From Xanthostigma xanthostigma (lineage: Eukaryota; Arthropoda; Insecta; Raphidioptera; Raphidiidae): a stretch of DNA of 64,000 nucleotides. The notes under the pieces are model-generated. The model was not told the origin of the DNA. It worked only from the letters and a program-made list of their open reading frames with translations, and made no database searches. Made by a program: the position numbers and the translations under genes. The stretch covers positions 9,548,001 through 9,612,000 of the forward strand of contig OY754476.1 of NCBI GenBank assembly GCA_963575645.1, read 5' to 3'. Of this stretch, positions 37,391 to 51,287 are shown in pieces (position 1 is the first letter of the stretch; each line of letters begins with the position of its first letter).

Positions 37391-38326
37391 TCTGGGTGCC
37401 GGATAGCAAATTTCTTATATATTTACGTTTTATCGAAATTATTGCACTTTATCTTAATAAAAAAATCCCCTCTAAGGCTGACAGACTACGCACTGCCTAA
37501 GCCAGTAGGTCTAGCGCAATGAAATTCGGTACATGAGTTCCTTTATATAACGTGGGTGGTATAGTAAAAAATGATTTTTGAATATTCATCCCCTAAGCGG
37601 GTTAATCTAGTTGGTTCAAACTCTAACATTGACCGTACAACGCACAGCCTAAACCGGTGGGCCTAAAAGCATTCAATTTTGCACAGAAGTGTCCCCTATA
37701 TGGCGTAAGTGAGGACTGAGAAAGTATTTTTGAAAATTCATCCTCTAAGGGGGTTAATCTCCATAGTTAAAAGTTTAACATCGACTGACCGCACAGCGCA
37801 CAGACTAAACCGTTTTTTAGGTCCACACGGCTTATACTAACAGGAAATGACACCCCAAATCAAAAAGTAAGCTCAACTTTTGATTCTGTGGCCATTTAAA
37901 GTGTGTTTAAACACCGAAGCAACATTTGAATGTCTATATATCCGAAATGGTATTAAGTAGATACAGACCTCCGAGCGCGCTCATTGAATTCAGGGTGTCG
38001 TTTTCAATAAGCCTAATGAATTTGAATCGGATCCGAGAGATCATCCAAAATTGTCCAAAAAAATCACAAAAAAACTAAGGCTATACTATGCGAAAAATCT
38101 CGTTTTTAGTCGATTTTCGACATTTTCCAAAAACTCGCTTTTTTAGGTCCATACGGCTTATACTAACAGGAAACGACACCCCAAATCAAAAAGTAAGCTC
38201 AACTTTTGATTCTGTGGCCATTTGAAGTGTGTGTAAACACTGTGGCAACACTTAAACGTCTTTATTTCTGAAATGTTAAACTTAAAACTTCTGACTGCAA
38301 ATAGTATACATTCAAATATACCAAGC

Positions 38327-38372
38327 TTGCAAACATAAATTCCACACGGACGAAGTCGCGGGTAACAGCTAG
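38327..38372 (+). mobile_element. Helitron-like 3' terminus (sub-unit 1)
   Basis: aaattccacacggacgaagt, then cgcgggtaacag and CTAG|T. Equivalent ends: 40199 and 42110 in copy 1; 44566, 46390 and 48302 in copy 2. All are followed by the same ttatg-gtaaaattattattt-type flank, so they descend from one insertion. Confidence 0.6.
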
Positions 38373-41312
38373 TTTATGTATAAAATTATTATTTGGCTGC
38401 GAGCCTGATACTTTTGTGTTTATATTATTGACTGACGAATTTTTAAAGATTGCGTAATGTCGAATGCAACGTATACTGCGGTTCTAAATCAGAAGGTCAT
38501 GTCTGTAATTTTACAGTTTTGGTGTATTTAGACTTGAAAAGCTAAAATATTAATTCCTCTTTTGCTTCTTTATCAAGCCTATTATGCATGCATAATATTA
38601 TCTATTTAAATTAAATAGATTTAACACTGAAGTGATATATTTTGATGTTTTTATCTCAACGTTAAATTATAAATATCTACTAAATTACAAAAAAAAAAAC
38701 TGTTTTGGTACCAAATTAATTATTATTATACCTGTTTGTTTATACTCTGTCAAAGTCGAATTTTAGAACTATTATGCAATTATGTAATTCCAATACTGTG
38801 GTCAGGGCCGGATTATTGTATAGACAAATGAGACAAATGTGTAGAGCCCGGTTTTTAGAAGGACCCGGTCAAACTGTCTATTTTGAACAGATTTGTAAAC
38901 AAGATTGTTTACTTGTCTGTTGGACAACTGTGTATAATAAACAAATAAATAAAAATGTGTTGCTTTTTATATGGTTATTCTAAAATAAAAGATAAATTGT
39001 TCGTTTTTTTTACAAGAAACTAATTTTTCCAAAAATTTAGTTTTCTTTTTATACACTAAAAAAAAGAATATTTGAATTTACTTTTTTTCAGATTTCAAAC
39101 AGGCCAAAGTGGATTAGTTCGGCCCTGACTGTGGAAGGGGTTGAAATTATAAAAATATAATTATTAGATAACAGTCTGACGTCTTGCTTTATTCGTTATA
39201 AATACCTCTAACTGTTTCTGGGTGCCGGATAGCAAATTTTTGATATTTACTTATCGAAATTATTGCACTTTTTCTGAATAAAAAAATCCCTAAAGGCTGA
39301 CAGACAATGTACTGCGTAAGGTAGGTCTAGCGCAATGAAATTTGGTACATGAGTTCCGTATATAACGTGAATGTGTACTAAATAATTATTTTTGAAAATT
39401 CATCCCCTAAGGAGTTTAATCTAGTTGGTTAAACATTGACTGACCGTACAACGCACAGTCTAAACCGGTGGGTCTAAAAGCATGAAATTTTGCACAGAAG
39501 TCCCCATATCATGGGTGTTAGAATGATTTTTCTAAAGAACTATTTATAAGATTTAGGGTGTGTTAGCGGGACAGACTCTAAATTAAAAACTAAAACACAT
39601 ACTAAATTAAAATCTTTCTTTACTTTAAATCAATTTTCATATAAAGGTAATAAAAAGGGTAAAAATATCTTGAGCTTGAGAATCCAGACACCTGAGGTCT
39701 CTTGTTTTTGATAAGCTCATTGATATCACTATCAGGTGTCATATTATATGATATTTGAGGTAGTTATTAATTTCAGAAGAGATTCTGGTCGCGGACGTCT
39801 TTAACCTATTGGAGGCCCTGAGCACATTAGGATAATGGGGCCCGTATGACCTTTTTTATTATTATAGAGAAAAAAATTATGCTCCAATCTTGTAATTATT
39901 TATATTAGAAATCGTGTCCATCGATACAATTATTAATAAGAATCGCAGGATTGTGGACAAAAAGTTCTTTATTCAATGTACGACGTTTCGTCTATAAATT
40001 TAGACTTTTTCAAGTACAATTAATGTGAAAATTTAAAACAATAATTATTGACAGGTGTTTGGGACAATTCTGCAAAACAAAACAAAAATATATCCAAAGG
40101 GAAATAAGCTAAAAGCTATAATTGCAAATAGTATACATTCAAATATACCAATCTTACAAACATAAATTCCACGCGGACGAATTCACGGGTAGCAGCTAGT
40201 TTATGTGTAAAATTTTTATTTAGCTTGGCGCCTGATACTTCTATGTCTATATTATTGACTGACGAATTTTCAAAGATTGCGTAATGCCGAATACTGCGTA
40301 TTCTGCAGTTCTAAATCACGAGGCATATCTGTAATTTAACAGCTTTGAAATATTTAGACTTGAAAAGCTGGAACATTAAAAACTCTTTTGTTTCCTTATC
40401 AAGCTTATTATGCATACTATCTATGTAAATTATAATATAGAGTTGACACTGAAGTGAAATATGTAGATGTATTTATCTTAACTTTTAATTTTTAATGTCT
40501 ACAAACATTCAAGAAAAAACTGTTTTGGTACCAAATTAATTATTATTATACCTGCCTGTTTATATTTTGTCAAAGTCGAATTTTAAATCTATTATGCAAT
40601 ATTGCAATACTGTGGGCAGGGTCGGATTGTTGTATGGGACAAATGAGACAAAATGTCTAGGACCTGGTTTTTAGAAGCACCCGGTCAAATTTTCTATTTT
40701 AAATAGATTTGTGAACAAGATAGTTGTAGGACAACTGTTTTTATAAACAAATAAACAAAAATGTATTGTTTTTTAGATGGATATTCTTAAATGTAAAGTA
40801 AATGTGTTCTTATTTTTCAATTTATTGAAAACTAGTTTTTCCGATAATTTAGAATTCTTTTTATACACTCAAAGAAAACACATATTTGAATGTACTTTTT
40901 TCAACTATTTTTCAGATTTCAAAAAGGCCAAAGTGGGTTAGTCCGGCCCTGACTGTGGAAGGGGTCAAAATTTAAAAAATATATTTAATTAGATAACAGA
41001 CCGTCGTCTTGCTTTATTCACTATAAATACCTCTTAACTGTTTCTGGGTGCCGGATAGCAAATTTTTGATATTTACGTGTTTATCGATTTTTGCACTTTT
41101 CTTAATATAAAAAGTCCTTTCTTAAAGGCTGACAGACAACCGCATTGCCTAAACCAGTAGGTCGAGCGCAATGAAATTTGGTACATAAGTTCCTTATATA
41201 GCGTGGATGTGTACAAAAAAATTATTTTTGAAAATTCATCCCCTAAGGGGGCTAATCTACTTGGTTAAAACTCTAACATTGACTGGCACTGTCTAAACCG
41301 GTGGGTCTAGAA

Positions 41313-41541
41313 CTTCCCTGGGTAAATGGCGGCCCGCAGTAGACTTTTGTCCGGCCCGCGAAGCATTTTAAAAATTTAAGAGCGAAGATAGTGTGTCAAT
41401 ATAATTTGGAGCATAAAAATATTTTCTTTGCTTTCAAAATTTTTGTTGCGGAAATAAGGCATTTTGTCTCCAAATTTTTGGCCCACAGTCATTTTTTTAT
41501 CAACAATGTGGCCCGACGATCAAAAGATTTGCCCGCCTCTG
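41313..41541. mobile_element. hAT-type MITE inside copy 1
   Basis: Starts cttccctgggtaaatggcgg and ends atttgcccgcctctg, with perfect 8-bp flanks gtctagaa (41305-41312 and 41542-41549). The same family as 52923-53009. Confidence 0.85.
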
Positions 41542-43584
41542 GTCTAGAAGCATGCAATTTTGCACAGAAGTCCCCTATATGGCTTAAGTGAGCCACTCAA
41601 ATATATGGCGTAAATGAGCACTCTGAAAGGATTTTTGAAAATTCATCTCCTTAGAGGGCTAATCTACTTTAACACTGACATACTGACGGACAACGCACAA
41701 CTACTGTTGTTGCTATTTTGTTTCATCTCAATCGCGGGCGAAGCCGCGGATGTAAACAGCAGCTAGTTCTCTATAAGTCTACCGAATTTGAATCGGTTCC
41801 GAGAGATTTTCCAAAATTGTTACAAAAAAACCTAAGACTAAGGACAATTTCTCGTTTTTAGTCGATTTCCGACATTTTCCAATTACACGCTCTTTAAGCC
41901 CGAACGGTTTATACTAACAGGAAATGACACCACAAATAAAATAATGTGGCCATTGGCCCATTTGAAGTGTGTTTAAACACCGTTGCAACATTTGAACGTC
42001 TTTATTTCTGAAATGTTAAGCTTAAAAGTTCTGACTGCAAATTATACATTCAAATAAACTAAGCTTACAAACATAAATTCCACGCGGACGAATTCACGGG
42101 TAGCAGCTAGTTTATGAGTAAAATTTTTATCTGGACGCCTGATACATTTGTGTTTATATTATTGACTGACGAATTTTTAAAGATTGCGTAATGTCGAATG
42201 CTGCGTATACTGCAGTACTAAACCAAGAGGTCATGTCTGTAATTTTACTGTTTTGAAATATTGAAAAGCTATAACATTAATTCCTCTTTTGCTTCTTTAT
42301 CAAGCATATTATGCATGCATAATATCTATTTAAATTAAATAGATTTAACACTGAATTGATATATTTTTATGTTTTTATCTCAACTTTAAATTATAAAATA
42401 TCTACGAAATACAAAAAAAAAACTGTTTTGGTACCAAATTAATTATTATTATACCTGTTTGTTTATACTCTGTCAAAGTCGAATTTTAGAACTATTATGC
42501 AATTATATAATTTCAATACTGAGGGCAGGGCCGGATTATTGTATAGACAAATGAGACAAATGTGTAGTGCCCGGTTTTTAGAAGGACCCGGTCAAACTGT
42601 CTATTTTGAACGGATTTGTAAACAAGATTGTTTACTTGTCTGTTGGACAACTCTGTATAATAAACAAATAAATAAAAATGTGTTGCTTTTTATATGGTTA
42701 TTCTAACATATAAAGAAAATGTTTTTCTTTTTACAAGAAACTAAATTTTCCGATAATTGAGTTTTCTTTTTATACACTAAAAAAAAGAAATATTCGAATT
42801 TACTTTTTTTCAGATTTCAAAAAGGCCAAAGTAGATTAGTCCGGCCCTGACTGTGGAAGGGGTTAAAATTATAAAAATATAATTTAATATATTAGATAAC
42901 AGTCTGATTGTCATTAAAGACGGCAAATTGTGGTGTGAGTAAAAAAACTATTATGCAACTATGTTTTGTCTTGTTCTATTCGCTAGAAATACCTCTAACT
43001 GCTTCTGGGAGCTGGATAGCAAATTTCTGATATTTATACGTTTCTGTAGAAATTTGCAATAAAATGTTTCTTTTTCTCACTTTTTCTTAATAAATGCATA
43101 AAGGCTGACAGGCAACCGCACTGCCTAAACTGGTGGGTGTAAATGCGTGAAATTTTGCACAGGGGTTCCTTATCGTAGCTGTGTACTCGAAAATGATTTT
43201 TGAAAATTCATCCCCTAAGCGGGTTAATCTAGTTGGTTAAAACTCTAACATTGACTGACCGTAGAAGGCACAGTCTAAACCGATGGGTCTAGACTCTAGA
43301 CGGATGCAATTTTGCACAGAAGTCCTCTACATGGCGTAAGTTTTTATACACTCAAAAAAAATACATATTTGAATTTACTTTTTTTCAGCAGTTTTTCAGA
43401 TTTCAAAAAGTCTAAAGTGGGTTAGTCCGGCCCTGACTGTGGAATAGGTTAAAATTTTAAAAATATAATATATTAGATAACAGTCTGATTGTCATTAAAG
43501 ACGGCAAATTGTGGTGTGAGTAAAAAAATTATTATGCAACTATGTTTTGTCTTGCTCTATTCGCTAGAAATACCTCTCACTGCT

Positions 43585-46500
43585 TCTGGGTGCCGGATAG
43601 CAAATTTCTTATATATTTACGTTTTATCGAAATTATTGCACTTTATCTTAATAAAAAAATCCCCTCTAAGGCTGACAGACTACGCACTGCCTAAGCCAGT
43701 AGGTCTAGCGCAATGAAATTCGGTACATGAGTTCCTTTATATAACGTGGGTGGTATAGTAAAAAATGATTTTTGAATATTCATCCCCTAAGCGGGTTAAT
43801 CTAGTTGGTTCAAACTCTAACATTGACCGTACAACGCACAGCCTAAACCGGTGGGCCTAAAAGCATTCAATTTTGCACAGAAGTGTCCTCTATATGGCGT
43901 AAGTGAGGACTGAGAAAGTATTTTTGAAAATTCATCCTCTAAGGGGGTTAATCTCCATAGTTAAAAGTTTAACATCGACTGACCGCACAGCGCACAGACT
44001 AAACCGTTTTTTAGGTCCACACGGCTTATACTAACAGGAAATGACACCCCAAATCAAAAAGTAAGCTCAACTTTTGATTCTGTGGCCATTTAAAGTGTGT
44101 TTAAACACCGAAGCAACATTTGAATGTCTATATATCCGAAATGGTATTAAGTAGATACAGACCTCCGAGCGCGCTCATTGAATTCAGGGTGTCGTTTTCA
44201 ATAAGCCTAATGAATTTGAATCGGATCCGAGAGATCATCCAAAATTGTCCAAAAAAATCACAAAAAAACTAAGGCTATACTATGCGAAAAATCTCGTTTT
44301 TAGTCGATTTTCGACATTTTCTAAAAACTCGCTTTTTTAGGTCCATACGGCTTATACTAACAGGAAACGACACCCCAAATCAAAAAGTAAGCTCAACTTT
44401 TGATTCTGTGGCCATTTGAAGTGTGTGTAAACACTGTGGCAACACTTAAACGTCTTTATTTCTGAAATGTTAAACTTAAAACTTCTGACTGCAAATAGTA
44501 TACATTCAAATATACCAAGCTTGCAAACATAAATTCCACACGGACGAAGTCGCGGGTAACAGCTAGTTTATGTATAAAATTATTATTTGGCTGCGAGCCT
44601 GATACTTTTGTGTTTATATTATTGACTGACGAATTTTTAAAGATTGCGTAATGTCGAATGCAACGTATACTGCGGTTCTAAATCAGAAGGTCATGTCTGT
44701 AATTTTACAGTTTTGGTGTATTTAGACTTGAAAAGCTAAAATATTAATTCCTCTTTTGCTTCTTTATCAAGCCTATTATGCATGCATAATATCTATTTAA
44801 ATTAAATAGATTTAACACTGAAGTGATATATTTTGATGTTTTTATCTCAACGTTAAATTATAAATATCTACTAAATTACAAAAAAAAAAACTGTTTTGGT
44901 ACCAAATTAATTATTATTATACCTGTTTGTTTATACTCTGTCAAAGTCGAATTTTAGAACTATTATGCAATTATGTAATTCCAATACTGTGGTCAGGGCC
45001 GGATTATTGTATAGACAAATGAGACAAATGTGTAGAGCCCGGTTTTTAGAAGGACCCGGTCAAACTGTCTATTTTGAACAGATTTGTAAACAAGATTGTT
45101 TACTTGTCTGTTGGACAACTGTGTATAATAAACAAATAAATAAAAATGTGTTGCTTTTTATATGGTTATTCTAAAATAAAAGATAAATTGTTCGTTTTTT
45201 TTACAAGAAACTAATTTTTCCAAAAATTTAGTTTTCTTTTTATACACTAAAAAAAAGAATATTTGAATTTACTTTTTTTCAGATTTCAAACAGGCCAAAG
45301 TGGATTAGTTCGGCCCTGACTGTGGAAGGGGTTGAAATTATAAAAATATAATTATTAGATAACAGTCTGACAGTTTGCTTTATTCGTTATAAATACCTCT
45401 AACTGTTTCTGGGTGCCGGATAGCAAATTTTTGATATTTACTTATCGAAATTATTGCACTTTTTCTGAATAAAAAAATCCCTAAAGGCTGACAGACAATG
45501 TACTGCGTAAGGTAGGTCTAGCGCAATGAAATTTGGTACATGAGTTCCGTATATAACGTGAATGTGTACTAAATAATTATTTTTGAAAATTCATCCCCTA
45601 AGGAGTTTAATCTAGTTGGTTAAACATTGACTGACCGTACAACGCACAGTCTAAACCGGTGGGTCTAAAAGCATGAAATTTTGCACAGAAGTCCCCATAT
45701 CATGGGTGTTAGAATGATTTTTCTAAAGAACTATTTATAAGATTTAGGGTGTGTTAGCGGGACAGACTCTAAATTAAAAACTAAAACACATACTAAATTA
45801 AAATCTTTATTTACTTTAAATCAATTTTCATATAAAGGTAATAAAAAGGGTAAAAATATCTTGAGCTTGAGAATCCAGACACCTGAGGTCTCTTGTTTTT
45901 GATAAGCTCATTGATATCACTATCAGGTGTCATATTATATGATATTTGAGGTAGTTATTAATTTCAGAAGAGATTCTGGTCGCGGACGTCTTTAACCTAT
46001 TGGAGGCCCTGAGCACATTAGGATAATGGGGCCCGTATGACCTTTTTTATTATTATAGAGAAAAAAATTATGCTCCAATCTTGTAATTATTTATATTAGA
46101 AATCGTGTCCATCGATACAATTATTAATAAGAATCGCAGGATTGTGGACAAAAAGTTCTTTATTCAATGTACGACGTTTCGTCTATAAATTTAGACTTTT
46201 TCAAGTACAATTAATGTGAAAATTTAAAACAATAATTATTGACAGGTGTTTGGGACAATTCTGCAAAACAAAACAAAAATATATCCAAAGGGAAATAAGC
46301 TAAAAGCTATAATTGCAAATAGTATACATTCAAATATACCAATCTTACAAACATAAATTCCACGCGGACGAATTCACGGGTAGCAGCTAGTTTATGTGTA
46401 AAATTTTTATTTAGCTTGGCGCCTGATACTTCTATGTCTATATTATTGACTGACGAATTTTCAAAGATTGCGTAATGCCGAATACTGCGTATTCTGCAGT

Positions 46501-49500
46501 TCTAAATCACGAGGTCATATCTGTAATTTAACAGCTTTGAAATATTTAGACTTGAAAAGCTGGAACATTAAAAACTCTTTTGTTTCCTTATCAAGCTTAT
46601 TATGCATACTATCTATGTAAATTATAATATAGAGTTGACACTGAAGTGAAATATGTAGATGTATTTGTCTTAACTTTTAATTTTTAATGTCTACAAACAT
46701 TCAAGAAAAAACTGTTTTGGTACCAAATTAATTATTATTATACCTGCCTGTTTATATTTTGTCAAAGTCGAATTTTAAATCTATTATGCAATATTGCAAT
46801 ACTGTGGGCAGGGTCGGATTGTTGTATGGGACAAATGAGACAAAATGTCTAGGACCTGGTTTTTAGAAGCACCCGGTCAAATTTTCTATTTTAAATAGAT
46901 TTGTGAACAAGATAGTTGTAGGACAACTGTTTTTATAAACAAATAAACAAAAATGTATTGTTTTTTAGATGGATATTCTTAAATGTAAAGTAAATGTGTT
47001 CTTATTTTTCAATTTATTGAAAACTAGTTTTTCCGATAATTTAGAATTCTTTTTATACACTCAAAGAAAACACATATTTGAATGTACTTTTTTCAACTAT
47101 TTTTCAGATTTCAAAAAGGCCAAAGTGGGTTAGTCCGGCCCTGACTGTGGAAGGGGTCAAAATTTAAAAAATATATTTAATTAGATAACAGACCGTCGTC
47201 TTGCTTTATTCACTATAAATACCTCTTAACTGTTTCTGGGTGCCGGATAGCAAATTTTTGATATTTACGTGTTTATCGATTTTTGCACTTTTCTTAATAT
47301 AAAAAGTCCTTTCTTAAAGGCTGACAGACAACCGCATTGCCTAAACCAGTAGGTCGAGCGCAATGAAATTTGGTACATAAGTTCCTTATATAGCGTGGAT
47401 GTGTACAAAAAAATTATTTTTGAAAATTCATCCCCTAAGGGGGCTAATCTACTTGGTTAAAACTCTAACATTGACTGGCACTGTCTAAACCGGTGGGTCT
47501 AGAACTTCCCTGGGTAAATGGCGGCCCGCAGTAGACTTTTGTCCGGCCCGCGAAGCATTTTAAAAATTTAAGAGCGAAGATAGTGTGTCAATATAATTTG
47601 GAGCATAAAAATATTTTCTTTGCTTTCAAAATTTTTGTTGCGGAAATAAGGCATTTTGTCTCCAAATTTTTGGCCCACAGTCATTTTTTTATCAACAATG
47701 TGGCCCGACGATCAAAAGATTTGCCCGCCTCTGGTCTAGAAGCATGCAATTTTGCACAGAAGTCCCCTATATGGCTTAAGTGAGCCACTCAAATATATGG
47801 CGTAAATGAGCACTCTGAAAGGATTTTTGAAAATTCATCTCCTTAGAGGGCTAATCTACTTTTACACTGACATACTGACGGACAACGCACAACTACTGTT
47901 GTTGCTATTTTGTTTCATCTCAATCGCGGGCGAAGCCGCGGGTGTAAACAGCAGCTAGTTCTCTATAAGTCTACCGAATTTGAATCGGTTCCGAGAGATT
48001 TTCCAAAATTGTTACAAAAAAACCTAAGACTAAGGACAATTTCTCGTTTTTAGTCGATTTCCGACATTTTCCAATTACACGCTCTTTAAGCCCGAACGGT
48101 TTATACTAACAGGAAATGACACCACAAATAAAATAATGTGGCCATTGGCCCATTTGAAGTGTGTTTAAACACCGTTGCAACATTTGAACGTCTTTATTTC
48201 TGAAATGTTAAGCTTAAAAGTTCTGACTGCAAATTATACATTCAAATAAACTAAGCTTACAAACATAAATTCCACGCGGACGAATTCACGGGTAGCAGCT
48301 AGTTTATGAGTAAAATTTTTATCTGGACGCCTGATACATTTGTGTTTATATTATTGACTGACGAATTTTTAAAGATTGCGTAATGTCGAATGCTGCGTAT
48401 ACTGCAGTACTAAACCAAGAGGTCATGTCTGTAATTTTACTGTTTTGAAATATTGAAAAGCTATAACATTAATTCCTCTTTTGCTTCTTTATCAAGCATA
48501 TTATGCATGCATAATATCTATTTAAATTAAATAGATTTAACACTGAATTGATATATTTTTATGTTTTTATCTCAACTTTAAATTATAAAATATCTACGAA
48601 ATACAAAAAAAAAACTGTTTTGGTACCAAATTAATTATTATTATACCTGTTTGTTTATACTCTGTCAAAGTCGAATTTTAGAACTATTATGCAATTATAT
48701 AATTTCAATACTGAGGGCAGGGCCGGATTATTGTATAGACAAATGAGACAAATGTGTAGTGCCCGGTTTTTAGAAGGACCCGGTCAAACTGTCTATTTTG
48801 AACGGATTTGTAAACAAGATTGTTTACTTGTCTGTTGGACAACTGTGTATAATAAACAAATAAATAAAAATGTGTTGCTTTTTATATGGTTATTCTAACA
48901 TATAAAGAAAATGTTTTTCTTTTTACAAGAAACTAAATTTTCCGATAATTGAGTTTTCTTTTTATACACTAAAAAAAAGAAATATTCGAATTTACTTTTT
49001 TTCAGATTTCAAAAAGGCCAAAGTGGATTAGTCCGGCCCTGACTGTGGAAGGGGTTAAAATTATAAAAATATAATTTAATATATTAGATAACAGTCTGAT
49101 TGTCATTAAAGACGGCAAATTGTGGTGTGAGTAAAAAAACTATTATGCAACTATGTTTTGTCTTGCTCTATTCGCTAGAAATACCTCTCACTGCTTCTGG
49201 GAGCTGGATAGCAAATTTCTGATATTTATACGTTTCTGTAGAAATTTGCAATAAAATGTTTCTTTTTCTCACTTTTTCTTAATAAATGCATAAAGGCTGA
49301 CAGGCAACGCACTGCCTAAACTGGTGGGTGTAAATGCGTGAAATTTTGCACAGGGGTTCCTTATCGTAGCTGTGTACTCGAAAATGATTTTTGAAAATTC
49401 ATCCCCTAAGCGGGTTAATCTAGTTGGTTAAAACTCTAACATTGACTGACCGTAGAAGGCACAGTCTAAACCGATGGGTCTAGACTCTAGACGGATGCAA

Positions 49501-49640
49501 TTTTGCACAGAAGTCCTCTACATGGCGTAAGTTTTTATACACTCAAAAAAAATACATATTTGAATTTACTTTTTTTCAGCAGTTTTTAAGATTTCAAAAA
49601 GACTAAAGTGGGTTAGTCCGGCCCTGACTGTGGAAGGGGT
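43585..49640 (+). repeat. 6.2-kb tandem duplication, copy 2
   Basis: Near-identical to copy 1 from its first base; by eye I found on the order of 15 single differences. Homology to copy 1 fades at about 49590-49650, where copy 1 continues cagtctgattgtcat and copy 2 cagtctgacgtcttg. Both continuations are themselves domain repeats, so the breakpoint lies inside homologous sequence. Confidence 0.92.
47505..47733. mobile_element. hAT-type MITE inside copy 2
   Basis: The duplicate of the insertion at 41313, at the offset of the tandem copy (6192) and with the same gtctagaa flanks. It was therefore present before the duplication. Confidence 0.85.
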
Positions 49641-50640
49641 TAAAATTTTAAAACTATAATTAGTTAGATAACAGTCTGACGTCTTGTTTTATACTTCATA
49701 AATACCTCTTAACGTTTCTGGGAGCTGGATAGCAAATTTTTGATTTTACCTTTTTATCGATTTTTGCAATAAAAATGTTACTTTTTTCATTTATTCTTAA
49801 TAAACCGTCTAAAGGCTACAGACAACGTACTGCCGTCACCGATGGGTGTAAATGCATGAAATTTTGCACAGGGGCTCCTTATTTACGTAGGTGTGTACTC
49901 GAAAATGATTTTTGAAAATTCATCCCCTAAGCGGGTTAATCTAGTTGGTTAAAACTCTAACATTGACTGACCGTAGAAGGCACAGTCTAAACCGATGAGT
50001 TTAGACTCTAGACGGATGCAATTTTGCACAGAAGTCCCCTATTTGGCATAAGTAGGCACCAAGAAAGGATTTTTGAAAATTCAACCCCTCACTTTAACAC
50101 TGTCTGACTGACAACGTAATAAGCAAGTAGTCATTGTCGTTTAGTTTTTTCGATATAAATATGTTTTTCGGTAATAAATATTGGTTATCGTTTGGTGATC
50201 TGGCAGGAATTAGGGGGTCCCTAACGATCGCGGAGTCCTGGGCACGTTCCCATAGGGAAAGAAGTGCCTGCCTGCTAGTATAAGCCGTGTGAACCTATAA
50301 AGCGAGTTATCGGAAAATGTCGAAAATCGACTTAAAACGAGATTTTTCATATGTTAGCCTTAGTTTTTTTGTGATTTTATTTAACAATTTTGGATGATCT
50401 TTCGGGTCCGATTCAAATTCTGTATACTTATGGAAATTGACACGCGATAGTCACCAAGCCCCTTCGTTTCTTCGTATGACTTACCGTTTCGAAGATAGAC
50501 CCCTTCGAAGTAATTTTCTGGAAAGTCTGGAATAAGTATCGGATACATTTTAAATTCGGTATACAGACAGAAACGACTCGCTGAATTCATTGAGCGCACG
50601 CGGAGGTTTGTTATCTAATACCGTTTTCTGCTAATTTTTT
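49641..50640. repeat. edge of composite repeat domain
   Basis: More Helitron-like internal sequence (gctggatagcaaatttttga, gcaattttgcacagaagtcc) to about 50110, then a last minus-oriented module A copy at about 50280-50630 (accgtttcgaagatag). Confidence 0.6.
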
Positions 50641-51287
50641 GCTCTACTCTGCGAGAGTATAAGGATAACGATATAACAATTGAGAGGTAGGAGCAGGTAA
50701 GAGTCTTACCGTAAGACCGTTGCTGCTCGCGACTATATGCTATAGCTTTGTAAATATTTAATATTTCGGTCTAAAATTTTTACAGTATTTTCTCAATATA
50801 TTATACTTACTAAAAATGTAACAAAAATAAATTCGATTTTCCGAAACCCGAACACCAAACTACGTCCTTAAGGCGCCGATGTTTATGACATCGCTTGAAA
50901 ATTCTAATTAGACTTAGATAATTTCCGAACAACTGTCTGTATACACAATGTTTGAAAAAGAAATTGTTACTGTACCAATACATAGATATTTTTTTTTATT
51001 TATGATTAATTTATAAATTATTACAGGTATTTTTGTAAAAACAATCATTAATATAAGAAAAAAAATTACTTAAATTAGAACACAAAGAAGAAAAGATATG
51101 TTTATTATAGCATTCACATTGAAAAACAACCTTGAAAGAACTTAAGTCAAAAAATATTTTTTATCATTACAAAATTTTAAGTTACATTTTAATTCGTACT
51201 TATAGTGACGCATTTAAGGAAAAAGACCTGGAAGTTTAACATATTCTAAGAGTCATTTTTTTATTTGTTTATTTTATTTTTTATATC
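50641..51287. other. AT-rich, nothing recognised
   Basis: No gene or pairing repeat found. Confidence 0.5.

Larger units (their letters stand above)
37391..43584 (+). repeat. 6.2-kb tandem duplication, copy 1
   Basis: Begins tctgggtgccggatagcaaa and is repeated from 43585 with an offset of 6191-6194 bp; the offset changes by small indels (a 3-base one near 38588, one-base ones near 40322 and 43090). Contains three diverged sub-units, each with a Helitron-like end (ctag at 38372, 40199, 42110), and a further terminus at 41766. No functional gene; the 69-codon and 66-codon ORFs are repeat sequence. Confidence 0.92.

Noticed and set aside
40772-40990. Possible retroelement end because of repeated gacaaatgagacaaa and cagggccgga blocks
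   Set aside because: No coding core, no long terminal repeats and no primer-binding site; the blocks fit the Helitron/hAT-like repeat mix better.
38774-48898. Repeated 69-codon and 66-codon ORFs (MQLCNSN..., MCQYNLE...)
   Set aside because: Their recurrence comes from the repeat units and the 6.2-kb duplication; they contain no known domain and cross element borders.
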